This document shows, piece after piece, positions 41,105-52,758 of a stretch of 64,000 bases of DNA. Within the stretch, counting starts at the first letter, position 1, and the number at the start of each line of letters is the position of its first letter. The DNA is from Brugia malayi (Eukaryota > Nematoda > Chromadorea > Rhabditida > Onchocercidae), in contig NW_025062479.1 in the NCBI RefSeq assembly GCF_000002995.4, forward strand, positions 23,614,221 through 23,678,220. Direction: 5' to 3'. The translations under genes and the position numbers were made by a program. Under the pieces are notes generated by a model, which was not told the origin of the DNA, made no database searches, and worked only from the letters and a program-made list of their open reading frames with translations.

Positions 41105-41525
41105 CTTGATAAGCTGATAAGCCTGATGAACTACCTTGATAAGCTGATAAGCTGATGAACTACCTTGATAAGCTGATAAGCCTGATGAACTACCTTGATA
41201 AGCTGACAAACCTAACGAATTACCTTTATAAGCTAGTAAGCCTAATGAATTACCTTGATAAGCTGATAAGCCTGATGAACTACCTTGATAAGCTGATAAA
41301 CCTAACGAATTACCTTTATAAGCTGGTGAGCCTAATGGATTACCTCGATAAGCTGATAAGCCTAACTAATTACCTTGATAAGCTGATAAGCCTAACTAAT
41401 TACCTTGACAAGCTGATAAGCCTGATGAACTACCTTGATCAGCTGACAAACCTAACGAATTACCTTTATAAGCTAGTAAGCCTAATGAATTACCTTGATA
41501 AGCTGATAAGCCCAACGAATTATCT
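41105..41525. repeat. 30-bp minisatellite
   Basis: About 14 copies of a 30-bp unit, core TACCTTGATAAGCTGATAAG, with variants (TTTATAAGC, CTGACAAAC). The unit length keeps frame, giving a spurious 131-aa ORF. On the minus strand most units read CAAGGTAATTC or CAAGGTAGTTC, which resemble a splice donor. Confidence 0.9.
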
Positions 41526-42079
41526 TACTTATATGACTAGGAAATTTTAACTACTCAGTAAAATTATCACATTATGCTAATTAATCATTTAAAATCAAAT
41601 ATCAATAATTGCTGTGTTAATTAGCTTTGGCATATTAAAAATTTTATATTTTTTTTTAATAAATAAACATATTTGTCTTAATGAATGGAAAAAGTAATAA
41701 TTCATAAAGAATGATTGAATAGTTTCTTAATTTTATTAAATTAATTATTCCTTTTTTGTTTTTATTTTAATTATTCCAATTCAGTTATATTTGATTTTTG
41801 AGTTTCTAATTTTTTAGATTTTTAAACTGTAAAACTCTTTCATTTATATGAAATTGAGATAATTTAAATGAAATGGCAAATGTAAATTGATTTGACTCAA
41901 TGAGAGATATTATTTGGTAGAGAATGATGAAATTGATAAAAGATTGGTGTAATAGCACTTGAAAATATGTACGCAGACGTAAAAAGTAAAGTTTGAACGA
42001 GGTTTATGCACAAATTGCGAAGTTCTTGCAAAATTAAATTGTTAGGGTGGAAGGAAGGAAAAGGTCGGGAAAGGGTTTT

Positions 42080-42650
42080 AGGTTAAGCTTAATGGGTATA
42101 TCTATGTACCTGGATTACTTTACAGGTTAGTGGGTATATTTATGTACCTGGATTACTTTACAGGTTAGTGGGTATATTTATGTACCTGGATTACTTTACA
42201 GGTTAGTGGGTATATCTATGTACCTGGATTACTTTACAGGTTAGTGGGTATATCTATGTACCTGGATTACTTTACAGGTTAGTGGGTATATCTATGTACC
42301 TGGATTACTTTTTACAGGTTAGTGGGTATATCTATGTACCTGGATTACTTTACAGGTTAGTGGGTATATCTATGTACCTGAATTACTTTACAGGTTAGTG
42401 GGTATATCTATGTACCTGAATTACTTTACAGGTTAGTGGGTATATCTATGTACCTGAATTACTTTACAGGTTAGTGGGTATATCTATGTACCTATGTACC
42501 TGGATTACTTTACAGGTTAGTGGGTATATCTGTGTACCTGGATTACTTTACAGGTTAGTGGGTATATCTATGTACCTTAATTACTTTACAGGTTAGTGGG
42601 TATGTCTATGTACCTGAATTACTTTACAGGTTAGTGGTTACTACTAGTAA
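42080..42650 (+). repeat. 38-bp minisatellite with fused acceptor-donor in each unit
   Basis: About 14 tandem units of ~38 bp: GGGTATATCTATGTACCTGG then ATTACTTTACAGGTTAGT. Each unit contains a pyrimidine-rich TTACTTTACAG directly joined to GTTAGT, that is a 3' splice site abutting a 5' splice site with no exon between. Ends about 370 bp before the DNLZ start codon, on the same strand. Confidence 0.92.
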
Positions 42651-42689
42651 TGTTACCATTACTTAGTAATAAAATAATAGTGTTGTTGT

Positions 42690-42850
42690 AAGAGTAATAA
42701 ATAGTAATATGGTGGTAAAGTATAGTTATAAATAGTAGTATAGTAGTAAAATATAGTAATAAATAGTAGTATAGTAGTAAAATATAGTTATACATAGTAA
42801 TATAGTGGTAAAATATAGGATTAAACAGTAATATAGTATAAAAAAAGTGA
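42690..42850. repeat. Degenerate TAGTAATATAG repeat
   Basis: Irregular copies of ATAGTAGTAAAATATAGTTA-like units just upstream of the DNLZ gene. Non-coding. Confidence 0.7.
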
Positions 42851-43019
42851 TAGTAATAATGTTGCGATCAATTAAATTATTATTAGTAATATATATTTCC
42901 TAGTAGATCATTATTATTCATAGTAATAATTTATTTTTTTTTTTGTTCAATTTTAGAAAAAAGAAAAGTTAATTTTGCCCAATTTGCAGGTGTGACTGAT
43001 TTGCTACGAAAAAGATTTA

Positions 43020-43707
43020 ATGTTACTGGTGTCTCCGGTGATTCGGTGTCTTCGTCTAAGTCGTATTATTCATCGTACACTCTTGGGAAGTGTTTCTTCG
43101 CAAGGAAGATTATCGTTAACTTATACCTGTAGGGTTTGTGGTACTCGACAGGTAAATATTTTCAAAGATTTTTGTTTTTTGTTTTGTCCACTTATTCATT
43201 TAGTACTTTATTAGAGAGAAGTAGAATAGCTAATTATTCTTGGTAGGTTTATAGTTTGTTGTAGCAATAATTATGATACTGTGTAAGTTGATATCTATGT
43301 AAGTTAGTTTGTTAATTAGTTAATGATATGCATAATTGGTGTTTTTGATTTATACATAGTGTAAGATTTGTCAATTTTTGTGTGACATAATGATAGAATT
43401 TAAACAGGAAGCATATGATAGGTGGTATGAATTGTAGCTTTAATTTGAAATTCTCAGTAATATCTGTCCAAAGGAAAGTTCGAAAGAAAAAGAAACGAAT
43501 TTTAAGGGTCCAAAATTTCTTTCCGAGAAGGCATACAAAGAAGGTGTTGTTATTGTAACTTGCGACAGTTGCAAAAATTATCATTTAATTGCTGATAATT
43601 TGGGTTGGTTCCCGCAATCCAAAGGTTCAAGAAATATTGAAGAGATTCTCAAAGAGAAAGGTGAAGAAGTGAAAAAAGGCATCGATCTTGTCGATATAGC
43701 CAAATGA
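43020..43707 (+). CDS. DNL-type zinc finger protein (DNLZ/Zim17/Hep1), mitochondrial
   Basis: Mitochondrial matrix co-chaperone that keeps mtHsp70 soluble. Two exons in phase: 43020-43151 and 43507-43707 (110 aa). The first ~30 residues are an Arg/Leu/Ser presequence without acidic residues, typical of mitochondrial import. Zinc ligands are the pairs CRVC (residues ~38-41) and CDSC; the DNL motif is seen as [10 protein letters not shown]. The exon junction falls in [14 protein letters not shown], matching family sequence. A TTTGCAG acceptor 30 bp upstream of the ATG indicates a trans-spliced or 5'UTR-spliced mRNA. The COQ4 gene follows 351 bp downstream on the same strand. Confidence 0.94.
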
Positions 43708-44058
43708 GGTAACTTTTTAGAAATTCAGTTATTGTTAAATCAAATAATTTGGAAGTATTAACTATAGAAGCATTTACTATTTAAGAAGCTAAACTATAAT
43801 TAATCGAATAAATAATAATAGTCAGAAAGTTTTTATAAAACGTCTTGCGTGTTTTTTTCTTTTTTGTGAAGAAAATTTTGACATAATCTATACTTTGATT
43901 TCATCATGAATGAAAAAGGAAGAGCATTTCAATATCTAATCTTTCATCTAGAATATGTGAAATTAAAATGCTTAGATAATTTTTAAATGTCATGCTTATC
44001 ATCATGCTCGAAAATTATGTAACAATTTCTTTTCTTTTCCAGTTAAAAATAAAAAAAT

Positions 44059-45964
44059 ATGTCACTGTACACATCACATATTTCAACTTCTTCATTACAA
44101 AAAGGATTACTTGCATTCGGCTCGGCAGTAACAGCACTTTTAAATCCGATGAGAGCAGGTTATTTTTTTTTTAATTAACTAGAACTTGTATTTTCTATAT
44201 ATCTGTCTAATTTATCTATTTACCGATTTATTATCTCTCTATCGATTGAAATTATTTTGCTTACTGAAGTTAATTCTATGATAGATGATTATTTTCAGAT
44301 ATGGTAGCAACAATGGGTGAAACAACAGCTTTTCGACCGATACTGGAAAAAATTCGTCAACGAATGGAAGGCGATATATGTGGTAGAAAAATTTTGAGGT
44401 TTAAATTCTTATATGTCTGAAGGACGGAAGGAATGTGATTTTGTTGCTGTTTTTAAGTCACGAATATCTGATCGTTAGCAATGTTTGCGATCTCATAAAT
44501 AATTAATTCATTATAATGCCTAGTAAAGAAAAGATAACACTACGTATTTTCAACTTGAAGAAACATTTTCTGGAAAATGAGTTATTTGTAGAGATCGTCC
44601 AAGAATAACCAGTGCGACTATTGATTTGAGTTATCTTCGAACACTTCCTCATGGAACACTTGGCAAAGAATATTCCATATTTCTCGAAAAGTTGAATACT
44701 ACTCCAGACGACCGTCCCACTGTTAAGGTTTCTTTTGTAAATTTTGCAACTAGTTTTTTTTTTTTTTTTTGATAAAATATTTTTTTGTTATTTGAATACT
44801 CTGTTAACAATTAAAATCACTCTGAATGAATAATTGAACATTAATGTTGTGAACTTTCTTCAAGTAATTTTGATGAGAAAGGGGATAAATTAAACTAAAG
44901 AGTAATTCTGGAAGTCGTAGTATTTGATTTATTTTAAACAATTTTAAATTTAAAAAAAAAAATATTACAGACATATTACATATCATATTACAGACAGAAC
45001 TTGTATGTTACTTTATCAATTTCTTAAATTCCCAAATTTTAAGCCTTTTTTGTTTTAGTTTATTGATGATGACGATTTAGTTTACGTTATGCAGAGGTAT
45101 CGCGAGACGCATGATTTCAATCATTTAATTTTGCAAATGAAAACGACTTTGCTTGATGAGGTAATTATCGTGTTACTCAAAGAATGATAATCAGTGATGT
45201 CTAAATTGGTAATTTTGACATTAAAAGTGTACTGATTAAATCTATGGTTTCTATAATTTCTGATGTTCTGAGATTGAGAATTTAAAAAAGCAAAATTAAC
45301 GCATAATTATGACACTTCAAATATCTTTTTTTTTTTTTTCTTGCGAGACATTGTGAAGAAATTTTCAAAGGTTTTAGAAATCAGAAAGTATGGTTGCATT
45401 GCGTACTGGACACAAAGACTTATTGTGATCCAAATGTATATTATTCTTTATCAAATGACAGTAACTATATATGTTTTATTAGTTGGTGTAATTGAAGTAT
45501 TGATAATTACATCTCTTGTAATGTATAACTATCTGAAATTATTATTTTCTAAAAAATAACTATTATTTTCAGATCGCTGTTAAATGTTTCGAAGGCATAC
45601 AGCTTGGTTTACCGATGTGTATTCTTGGTGGTGTATTTGGTGGTTTGAAATTAGAGCCAAAGTAAGTTAATTGTCGCGATTGCTTGAAAAGAAATCTAAC
45701 TTATGGAATTATTTTTGAAAAAAAAAAAAAAAAAAGATTTGCTTATGGAATATTTTTGAGAAAAAAGGAAATACATATGTTAATTTCAAAATGATTTAAA
45801 ATGCTTTCAGGCGTCAACGTGCTTTTATCCAGCAATATTTACCATGGTGTGTGGAACAGGCGGTGAATTCACGATTACTAATTGCTGTTGACTGGGAGAA
45901 TCATTTCGAGAAACCAATTTCTGAATTGCAGAAAACTTACTCAATCACTCCTTTTATTTGCTAA
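44059..45964 (+). CDS. Ubiquinone biosynthesis protein COQ4
   Basis: Matrix-side inner membrane protein needed for coenzyme Q synthesis; it scaffolds the CoQ complex and acts in oxidative decarboxylation of the head-group precursor. Six exons in phase: 44059-44158, 44299-44398, 44592-44727, 45059-45160, 45573-45661, 45811-45964 (226 aa, near the nematode length). Family blocks: [20 protein letters not shown] at the start, [33 protein letters not shown], and the metal site HDxxHx11E seen as HDFNH...DE. A C-terminal [19 protein letters not shown] block follows. The start is preceded by a TTTCTTTTCCAG acceptor, consistent with trans-splicing as a downstream operon gene. No broken motif seen. Confidence 0.96.
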
Positions 45965-47024
45965 TTTTCCACTAATCATTTCGAGAATGCCTGCTAAAGT
46001 AATTCTTATCCAACAAATTATTGTTCATCATAGCTTTCTTTATTTCAATATGAATTATCTAAATTATCTACATGCTTATGTCATGCTTTCTTGAATACGA
46101 TGAAAAGCATTTTTTTTTTTTTTTTTGCATACATCTTAATTTGTCGCATTTGCTATTTATGTGACATTTTCTTTGGAAATAAGATTATAAATGTTACACA
46201 TACTATCCTAAAATTCTTTGGATTATACTCAGTGATAGTTAATCGCTAAAACTGCATTAATTCTTTACAAGCTTTTTCTTTTTTTAATTTTTTTAAAAAA
46301 AAAAGTTCCTTGTAAACAGTATGTGTTTGGATTTATGCTGCTTTTGCTTTCATTTTATTCACTGTTCATCAGTTGTGCTTTCAACCGAAATCTAACTGTT
46401 ACAGTTTATACAAATGGATTGTTTTTTTTTTTTTTTTTTTTTTCCTCATTTTAAAGATATATGAGAAGCTAGCTATTAAATGTTCATAGGAATATTCTTC
46501 TTTTGTAAACACAATTAATTCAAGAATTGTATACATTCTTTATTCTATCTAAAATGTAAGTAGATTTGAATTTCCTAACCGAAGCTTCTCGAAATGCAAA
46601 ATTATGTGCCTGATTTTTCATTTAAATTGCTAAAAATTATCATTATTCTTTTCTGGCATTTATAGTGTGCATAAAATTAATAATAAAATTAATTGAATTC
46701 TTTTTATAAAATTCATTGGCTTATTTTTTGCAAAACCGATGTATTTGGTACGTGGAAGTATAAAAATTTTTACTCCAAACCATGGTTTCATTTTCATTTC
46801 ACTTTTTTATTTGTAGCTGAGGAGATGTTAGGAGATTTATCTGAATTATTTCGAAGCATTGATTTACATACAGACTTGTATGTGACGTACGCTTATTGAC
46901 TTACATACGGATTTGCATATGACGTACGCTTATAAGCTATTCAATGGTTATTAGATTTTTAACTTTTCAGTTTTATTTTTCCTTTTCAGGTGTGTTAAAG
47001 TTTGAAAACGTGAATATATAAAGA
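45965..47024. other. Intergenic between COQ4 and DUF2462 gene
   Basis: AT-rich, with poly-T tracts; no convincing exon. A frame after a TTTGTAG acceptor at about 46817 reads AEEMLGDLSELFRSIDLHTD before a stop, which looks protein-like but cannot be joined to either neighbour in phase with confidence. A ~36-bp tandem duplication containing TATGACGTACGCTTAT lies at about 46860-46935. Confidence 0.5.
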
Positions 47025-47270
47025 ATGGTACAACATAATCTAAAGAAGAAAGTATCATTACCAGGTGGTGTAAAGCAGAAGAGAAAAATGAAAACTGCAA
47101 AACAAGGTCCCAAGAAAGGTCATCAATTGATAATCGCTCCAAAGAAGCCTGCTGCAATACAGCAAGCTAAAATTGATACAGAGATAACGCGAACAATAAA
47201 CGACAAAAATGAACAGTTGCTAAAAGGTCGCGCGAATAAAGATGTTGGTCGAACTACTACTTCTACCTAA
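47025..47270 (+). CDS. Small basic DUF2462 / Leydig cell tumour 10 kDa homologue
   Basis: Single coding exon, 81 aa. It is Lys/Arg-rich with GGVKQKRKMKTAKQGPKKGH, the signature of the DUF2462 (UPF0390, C19orf53-like) family. These are small basic, probably nucleolar proteins of poorly known function. An alpha-helical, more acidic C-terminal half (AKIDTEITRTINDKNEQ) follows. A TTTTCCTTTTCAG acceptor 35 bp upstream suggests a trans-spliced mRNA. Intact, normal length. Confidence 0.85.
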   Translation: MVQHNLKKKVSLPGGVKQKRKMKTAKQGPKKGHQLIIAPKKPAAIQQAKIDTEITRTINDKNEQLLKGRANKDVGRTTTST

Positions 47271-47592
47271 TGTTTCCATTATAACTATTTCAATTCATTA
47301 ATTGTAGTGTTAATTAATTCTAAACTGAATATATAACATTTAATTTTGATAAAAGTTAAATGAAATGTAATTTAACATTTAATGCATTTTGAAATGAATG
47401 GAAATAAATTGCAATGTAATATATTTCACATTTAGATAAGAGAAATTTTATTTTAAAACATTCCGCATAATACAGAATGAAAATTACTATCTTCAAAACT
47501 TGAAATGATAGCAAATTTTAGAATGGGAATGTTTTTTTTTTTTTTTTTTTTTTTCATATATTATCAATTTAGTATTGGTATCTGGAATGTTC

Positions 47593-47626
<34 letters not shown>

Positions 47627-47747
47627 CAAGTTGATATTATATTTCTTTCAGTCCACTTCATTTGTCGCATTTATTGCGCTGTGTGATTATTTGGGATTTA
47701 CTTTAGAAAGTAACCAGTCTTTGAGATAAATGTCTTTTTATGTTTTG
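47271..47747. other. Gap after DUF2462 gene
   Basis: 3'UTR-like AT-rich sequence with a poly-T run and a GA dinucleotide run (about 47598-47630). An open frame at 47505-47729 crosses the poly-T and GA runs and is not accepted. Confidence 0.6.
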
Positions 47748-47938
47748 TATTAAATGTTTTCAGCGATTCTTTTTCAATGTAATTAGAAATGTTTGCTAGG
47801 AATCACTAGGATATCCCGGGAATGGGTAATTCGAATATAGCATGATGGTATGACCGAATGTGCACCCGGTGATGAGAGAATTTTAACTACATCAACCACG
47901 ATGCACATCCTGAAGCACCATCAATCGATTTACCTTGC

Positions 47939-47972
47939 TCAGGTAAGGTAAGGTAAGGTAAAGTAAGGTAGA
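47939..47972 (+). repeat. (GGTAA)n tract after CAG
   Basis: CTCAGGTAAGGTAAGGTAAG followed by GTAAAGTAAGGTAG: six tandem splice-donor-like pentamers directly after CAG. The same tract is in the second copy at about 50172-50205. Confidence 0.85.
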
Positions 47973-48150
47973 GTCAATCGGATGAGAAAGCTATCATTTT
48001 AATTAAACAATTTGTTATTGGGAAGAAATATTTGCGATGAGATTTTATTTTGGCTGAGCGGAATAAGTGACCAACATGTCGAGAGGAAGACGAAATGTCG
48101 AATGAAATGCTTAGTGCACAAATGTTGATCGAGAGAAGAGCGGGGAGGGT

Positions 48151-48219
48151 TGACCTCGAGGTCACGCGATGACCAATGGTCAAAAGCAACGCGGTTCTGC
48201 CCTTTTCATTCCAACTATT

Positions 48220-48260
<41 letters not shown>

Positions 48261-48475
48261 ATATAGAAGATTGTACTCTAACATTCTGTGATCTCTGTAG
48301 TAAACAGTAGTGTATGGAAGGAAGGGTAAACAGAAATTGGACAAATATAATTTTAATGTCTGGAAAAGAGTGAAGTAATATTAGTAATAGCAGTTTTTGT
48401 TATGAAGGTCACATCAAAAACTAATGAAAGGTCAAATCTTATTTTCGTTTCCTTCCTTTCCTTGACCTTTGGCCT
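48151..48475. promoter_or_regulatory. Nuclear-receptor half-site cluster in copy 1
   Basis: Paired AGGTCA-type half-sites: TGACCTCGAGGTCA (48151-48164), TGACCAATGGTCA (48170-48182), single AGGTCA at 48406-48411 and 48429-48434, and TGACCTTTGGCCT (48463-48475, a DR1 when read on the minus strand). Conserved in copy 2 at 50383-50396, 50402-50414 and as TGACCTCTGACCA at 50688-50700. Binding is inferred from motif only. Confidence 0.4.
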
Positions 48476-49978
48476 AATTTCCAAATCTTCTCTCCTTCCA
48501 TCTCAAAACCTTTCACCACTAAATAATACAAATTGCAGAAGTATACATTCATATATTGATAAAATTACTTTTACAAAATAGTATTGAAAATAAAAACTTG
48601 AAAATATTTTTTCCAATCTTTACAATATATTTGTCAATGTTAGCATAGTAAGCTAAAAGTGTATATATAACTATGAATATCACAGATACAACTCTCTCTC
48701 TCTCTCTCTCTCCCCCTCACACATTTATATTAGCCTGAAATATTAGGCCTAGTGAAGGATATTTTTATAAGGCCAAATAAAAGTTAAAATTGACACTGAA
48801 TAATTGATTAGACAGAAATACAGGATGATAACATATCTAACGTAAAGTTAATATTTAATTCAACGTTTTGAATATGAAAAAGAATAATGATAATATATTG
48901 TTAGACAGGTAAATTGAATTTGCTTTATTTATTTAAAAATAGAAATTTCATATTTTTTTTTTGATTATTAAAAATTTTCCACACATATTTAAATTTAAAC
49001 TTTTTTTTTTTTCTTAACAATTTCTGCTGAATTCATTTTTGCAAACAATATCCTTAGCATAATTAACTGAATAAAGTTTATTCTGATTATAATTTATAAA
49101 TTTTCATTTCATAAAAGATATTCATAAGATAACTTAAAAAAAAAAAAAAAAAAAAAAAAAACTAAAGAGAATTTGTTAAAATTAAAAATGATTTCAACTA
49201 ATAAGTATGCAAATACATAAGTTAAATATATGGATGAAATTTCTATTTTCAAAATAAATCAAACTAATCATTATTTAGGGGAATTGTGCTTTAAAAAAAG
49301 AAAACTACAAAAAAAAAAAAAGAAAGAAAATTGGATTTAAATTAAAATTGGAAATGATTTAAAATTAAATTTAAAAATGATTTCAACTAATTAAATATAG
49401 ACGAAATCTCCAAGTATATAGAAAAAAAAAAAAGTATTAAATACATGAATGAAAATTTCTATTTTCAAAATAATCAAATTAATCTAAAAAATCATTGTCT
49501 GAAAGAGATACTGATAAACTACAAGTACTTTTGAAAATTTCTGTTAAATTTCAATTTCACTTAAAAAACTTCAGAAATGAATCTCCAAAAACAAAAAAAA
49601 AATCTCCAGTAATTACTACTTCACAATTTTAATGCTATAGCAATTCTTTTGTTATCAATAGCAATTCCAATTTAAACTAATACTTCCAATAAAAATTAAA
49701 ATTTTTTCTAAAATTACAATCTTTGAAAAATTTAAATGAAATAATCAATGTTAGAAATGATAGCTTTCACTTTTAAATAATTAATCTTTATCGATTCATT
49801 GTATAAATTTTTAAATTATTTTCAGTGAAATTTTTTTTTTTTTTTTTTGCAATGATAAAAAAATTATTAATTTTGGTGACACATTGTTAACTTTTCAATT
49901 GTTTTATTTAATTTGATACATTTATTATTGTGATATTCAAGCATTTGATAATGATAAAAGTGATAAGTGTTTTTATGT
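48476..49978. other. Spacer between the two duplicated elements
   Basis: About 1.5 kb of very AT-rich sequence with poly-A/T runs and a CT run (about 48693-48716). No open frame resembling pol, gag or a transposase, and no gene. Confidence 0.6.
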
Positions 49979-50700
49979 TTATTAAATATTTTCAGCGATT
50001 CTTTTTCAATGTAATTAGAAATGTTTGCTAGGAATCACTAGGATATCCCGGGAATGGGTAATTTGAATATAGCATGATGGTATGACCGAATGTGCACCCG
50101 GTGATGAGAGAATTTTAACTACATCAACCACGATGCACATCCTGAAGCACCATCAATCGATTTACCTTGCTCAGGTAAGGTAAGGTAAGGTAAAGTAAGG
50201 TAGAGTCAATCGGATGAGAAAGCTATCATTTTAATTAAACAATTTGTTATTGGGAAGAAATATTTGCGATGAGATTTTATTTTGGCTGAGCGGAATAAGT
50301 GACCAACATGTCGAGAGGAAGACGAAATGTCGAATGAAATGCTTAGTGCACAAATGTTGATCGAGAGAAGAGCGGGGAGGGTTGACCTCGAGGTCACGCG
50401 ATGACCAATGGTCAAAAGCAACGCGGTTCTGCCCTTTTCATTCCAACTATTAGAGAGAGAAAGAGAGAGAGAGAGAGATGACATATAGAAGATTGTACTC
50501 TAACATTCTGTGATCTCTGTAGTAAACAGTAGTGTATGGAAGGAAGGGTAAACAGAAATTGGACAAATATAATTTTAATGTCTGGAAAAGAGTGAAGTAA
50601 TATTAGTAGTAGCAGTTTTTGTTATGAAGGTCACATCAAAAACTAATGAAAGGTCAAATCTTATCTTCTTTTCCTTCCTTTCCTTGTTGACCTCTGACCA
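49979..50700. repeat. Copy 2 of the ~720-bp duplicated element
   Basis: Same orientation and same landmarks as 47748-48475, with a shorter GA run. The shared minus-strand frame is here extended through the GA run (50206-50484) to 92 aa, which is a repeat effect. Past ~50700 the flanks of the copies are unrelated. Confidence 0.95.
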
Positions 50701-51662
50701 TTCACATTTTTTTTTATCTTCTCTCCTACTTTCTATCTCAAATCACAAAAAAATTGATCCATTTTGACCATTTGATACTAATAACAAAAGTATACATTTA
50801 TTTTACATTCAAATTTAAAAAAAAAAAAAAATTCAAGTGCTAATGAAATGATTTATAAAAAAATTGGAAATAAAATTTTGAAAACAATTTTGATATTTTA
50901 TTTTAAATCCAATTTTGAATTTGAATTTATTGTGGAAAATTCAAATTTTCATTTTAGTAAACATAACTCTTTACAAGCAAGCAATTACTTGATTTTGCAA
51001 TAAAATTTCATAAATTTTAATAACAATTTATATTTAAAAATATTTAATAAATCAATCAAATTTCTTATAGTTTCTTAAATTCATTTATTATACCTTTATT
51101 TCTACCTGTACAACTTTTTTTTTTTTTTTCTATCCCTCTCCTGCAGTACGATACAATAAAAATATTTTTAAAATATTTGAAATTTTAAAAGTGTTAACAG
51201 CTGATCTTTTAGTAATATTAATCAAAAGTAAAAAATGAAAAAGTAGAAAATTTCGGAAAAAAGAAAAAAGTTCAAAAATAAATTCATATTTCATTTGGTA
51301 CAATAAAAGTAGTAAATATTGGTTTCTTGAAAACTTCAATTAAAAAAGTTTCTAAATCGTTTGATAAAATCATTGTATTTTCCATTTCTAAATATTACCA
51401 AAAAAAAAAAAAAAAAACAATTAATTTCAAAAGAAATAAAAAATAAAAAAGAAATTCAATTAATTTCAAAAGAAAAAAAAAAAAAACAAAAGAAATTCAA
51501 AAGAATTAAATATTTTTTTGATAAGCGTAATATAATGCATTGAATGGAAATTAAATTTAATTAAATTTAATGGAATAATTATAATAAAATATATTTTTTT
51601 TTTAATGATTTTATAAATAAATGAATTAAAATAACAAAATTATTGATAACACAATTTTAATT
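50701..51662. other. Gap 3' of the small membrane protein gene
   Basis: AT-rich, A/T homopolymers, no gene. Lys-rich and Phe/Leu-rich frames here are low-complexity translations. Confidence 0.6.
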
Positions 51663-52727
51663 TCATCCTTCTTTTGATTTTGATTCTTCCACTTTCAAGA
51701 ATTTATCATTGAGTCCTTTTGGAACTAACGATTGAAACACCTTAAAAACTATCTTTTTTTTTTTTTCACATTTTGAAGATAAAATAATAATTTTTTTTTT
51801 TTTGCATCCTTAAAATTTCTAAAATTTGAAATTTCAATTACGCATATTTATTTAAAAAGTTAAATTTGCTAAAAAAAAAAAAAAAATTTGATACAAAGTT
51901 TAAGATTACATATGAACTGAACTAATATTATATATAATTTAACATTTCAGAATAGATTAACTTTATGAAATAGTCTTTACTAGTAAAAAATAAAAAGTTT
52001 ATTGTTGATTAAAAATTTAAATTTAGAAAAAAAAAAAGAAATATCAATTTAAAGTTGACGAGAGATTACCACTGTATATTGCTTTTCTTATAAAATGATA
52101 ATTTTGCTTTTATAGAAATTCATATTAATAAATAAATCTGTCTTTCTCATAAATTTTATTCAAATAAAATTTGTATTTTTTGATTTGTAACAAATTTAAT
52201 TTCTTATTAAAAATTATATGCCTTTTTCTTTTTTCTATAACTTAAATTTTAAAAAGTATTTTGAAAAACCTGATTTGAACTTTAAAAAGTGTTTTGAGAA
52301 ACCTGGTTTAAATTTTAAAAAGTGTCTTGAAAAACCTGATTTAAATTTTAAAAAGTATTTTGAAAAACCTGATTTAAATTTTAAAAAGTGTCTTGAAAAA
52401 CCTGAATTAAATTTTAAAAAGTGTCTTGAAAAACCTGAATTAAATTTTAAGAAGTGTTTTGAAAAAACCTGAATTAAATTTTAAAAAGTATTTTGAAAAA
52501 CCTGATTTAAATTTTAAAAAGTATTTTGAAAAACCTGATTTGAATTTTAAAAAGTGTTTTGAAAAACCTGATTTAAACTTTAAAAAGTGTTTTGAAAAAC
52601 CTGAATTAAATTTTAAGAAGTGTTTTGAAAAAACCTGAATTAAATTTTAAAAAGTATTTTGAAAAACCTGATTTGAATTTTAAAAAGTGTTTTGAAAAAC
52701 CTGATTTAAACTTTAAAAAGTGTTTTG

Positions 52728-52758
<31 letters not shown>

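Larger units (their letters stand above)
38987..43019. other. Intergenic between CPEB and DNLZ genes
   Basis: No gene recognised over about 4 kb. It contains CPEB 3'UTR sequence, AT-rich filler with poly-A/T, and three tandem arrays (41105-41525, 42080-42650, 42690-42850) listed separately. A Leu/Asn/Tyr-rich open frame at 41155-41550 is the translation of the first array. Confidence 0.6.
47748..48475. repeat. Copy 1 of a ~720-bp duplicated non-coding element
   Basis: Nearly identical to 49979-50700 in the same orientation, about 2.23 kb away. It is GC-richer than its surroundings. Landmarks in order: TTTTCAGCGATTCTTTTTC, GATATCCCGGGAATGGGTAA, a (GGTAA)n run, a GACCTCGAGGTCACGCGATG segment, a GA run, and two AGGTCA half-sites near the end. 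The differences I see are a C/T change, an A/G change, GA-run length, and divergence in the last ~40 bp. A 71-aa minus-strand frame at 47974-48189 is shared, but nothing in it looks like a protein family. Confidence 0.95.

Noticed and set aside
41155..41550. 131-aa frame of repeated LMNYLDKLI units
   Set aside because: Produced by the 30-bp minisatellite, no start context, no domain, intergenic.
46693..46899. Possible exon with AEEMLGDLSELFRSIDL between COQ4 and the DUF2462 gene
   Set aside because: Acceptor is plausible but no partner exon in compatible phase was found and COQ4 is already complete.
47974..50484. Same minus-strand frame in both duplicated elements, suggesting a repeated gene
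   Set aside because: Sequence conservation covers the whole 720-bp element, not the frame; the longer version runs through a GA dinucleotide repeat and has no recognisable motif.
47748..50700. LTR retrotransposon with the two copies as LTRs
   Set aside because: The spacer has no gag/pol-like frame, and clear TG...CA ends and target-site duplication were not found; a degenerate or non-autonomous case cannot be fully excluded.
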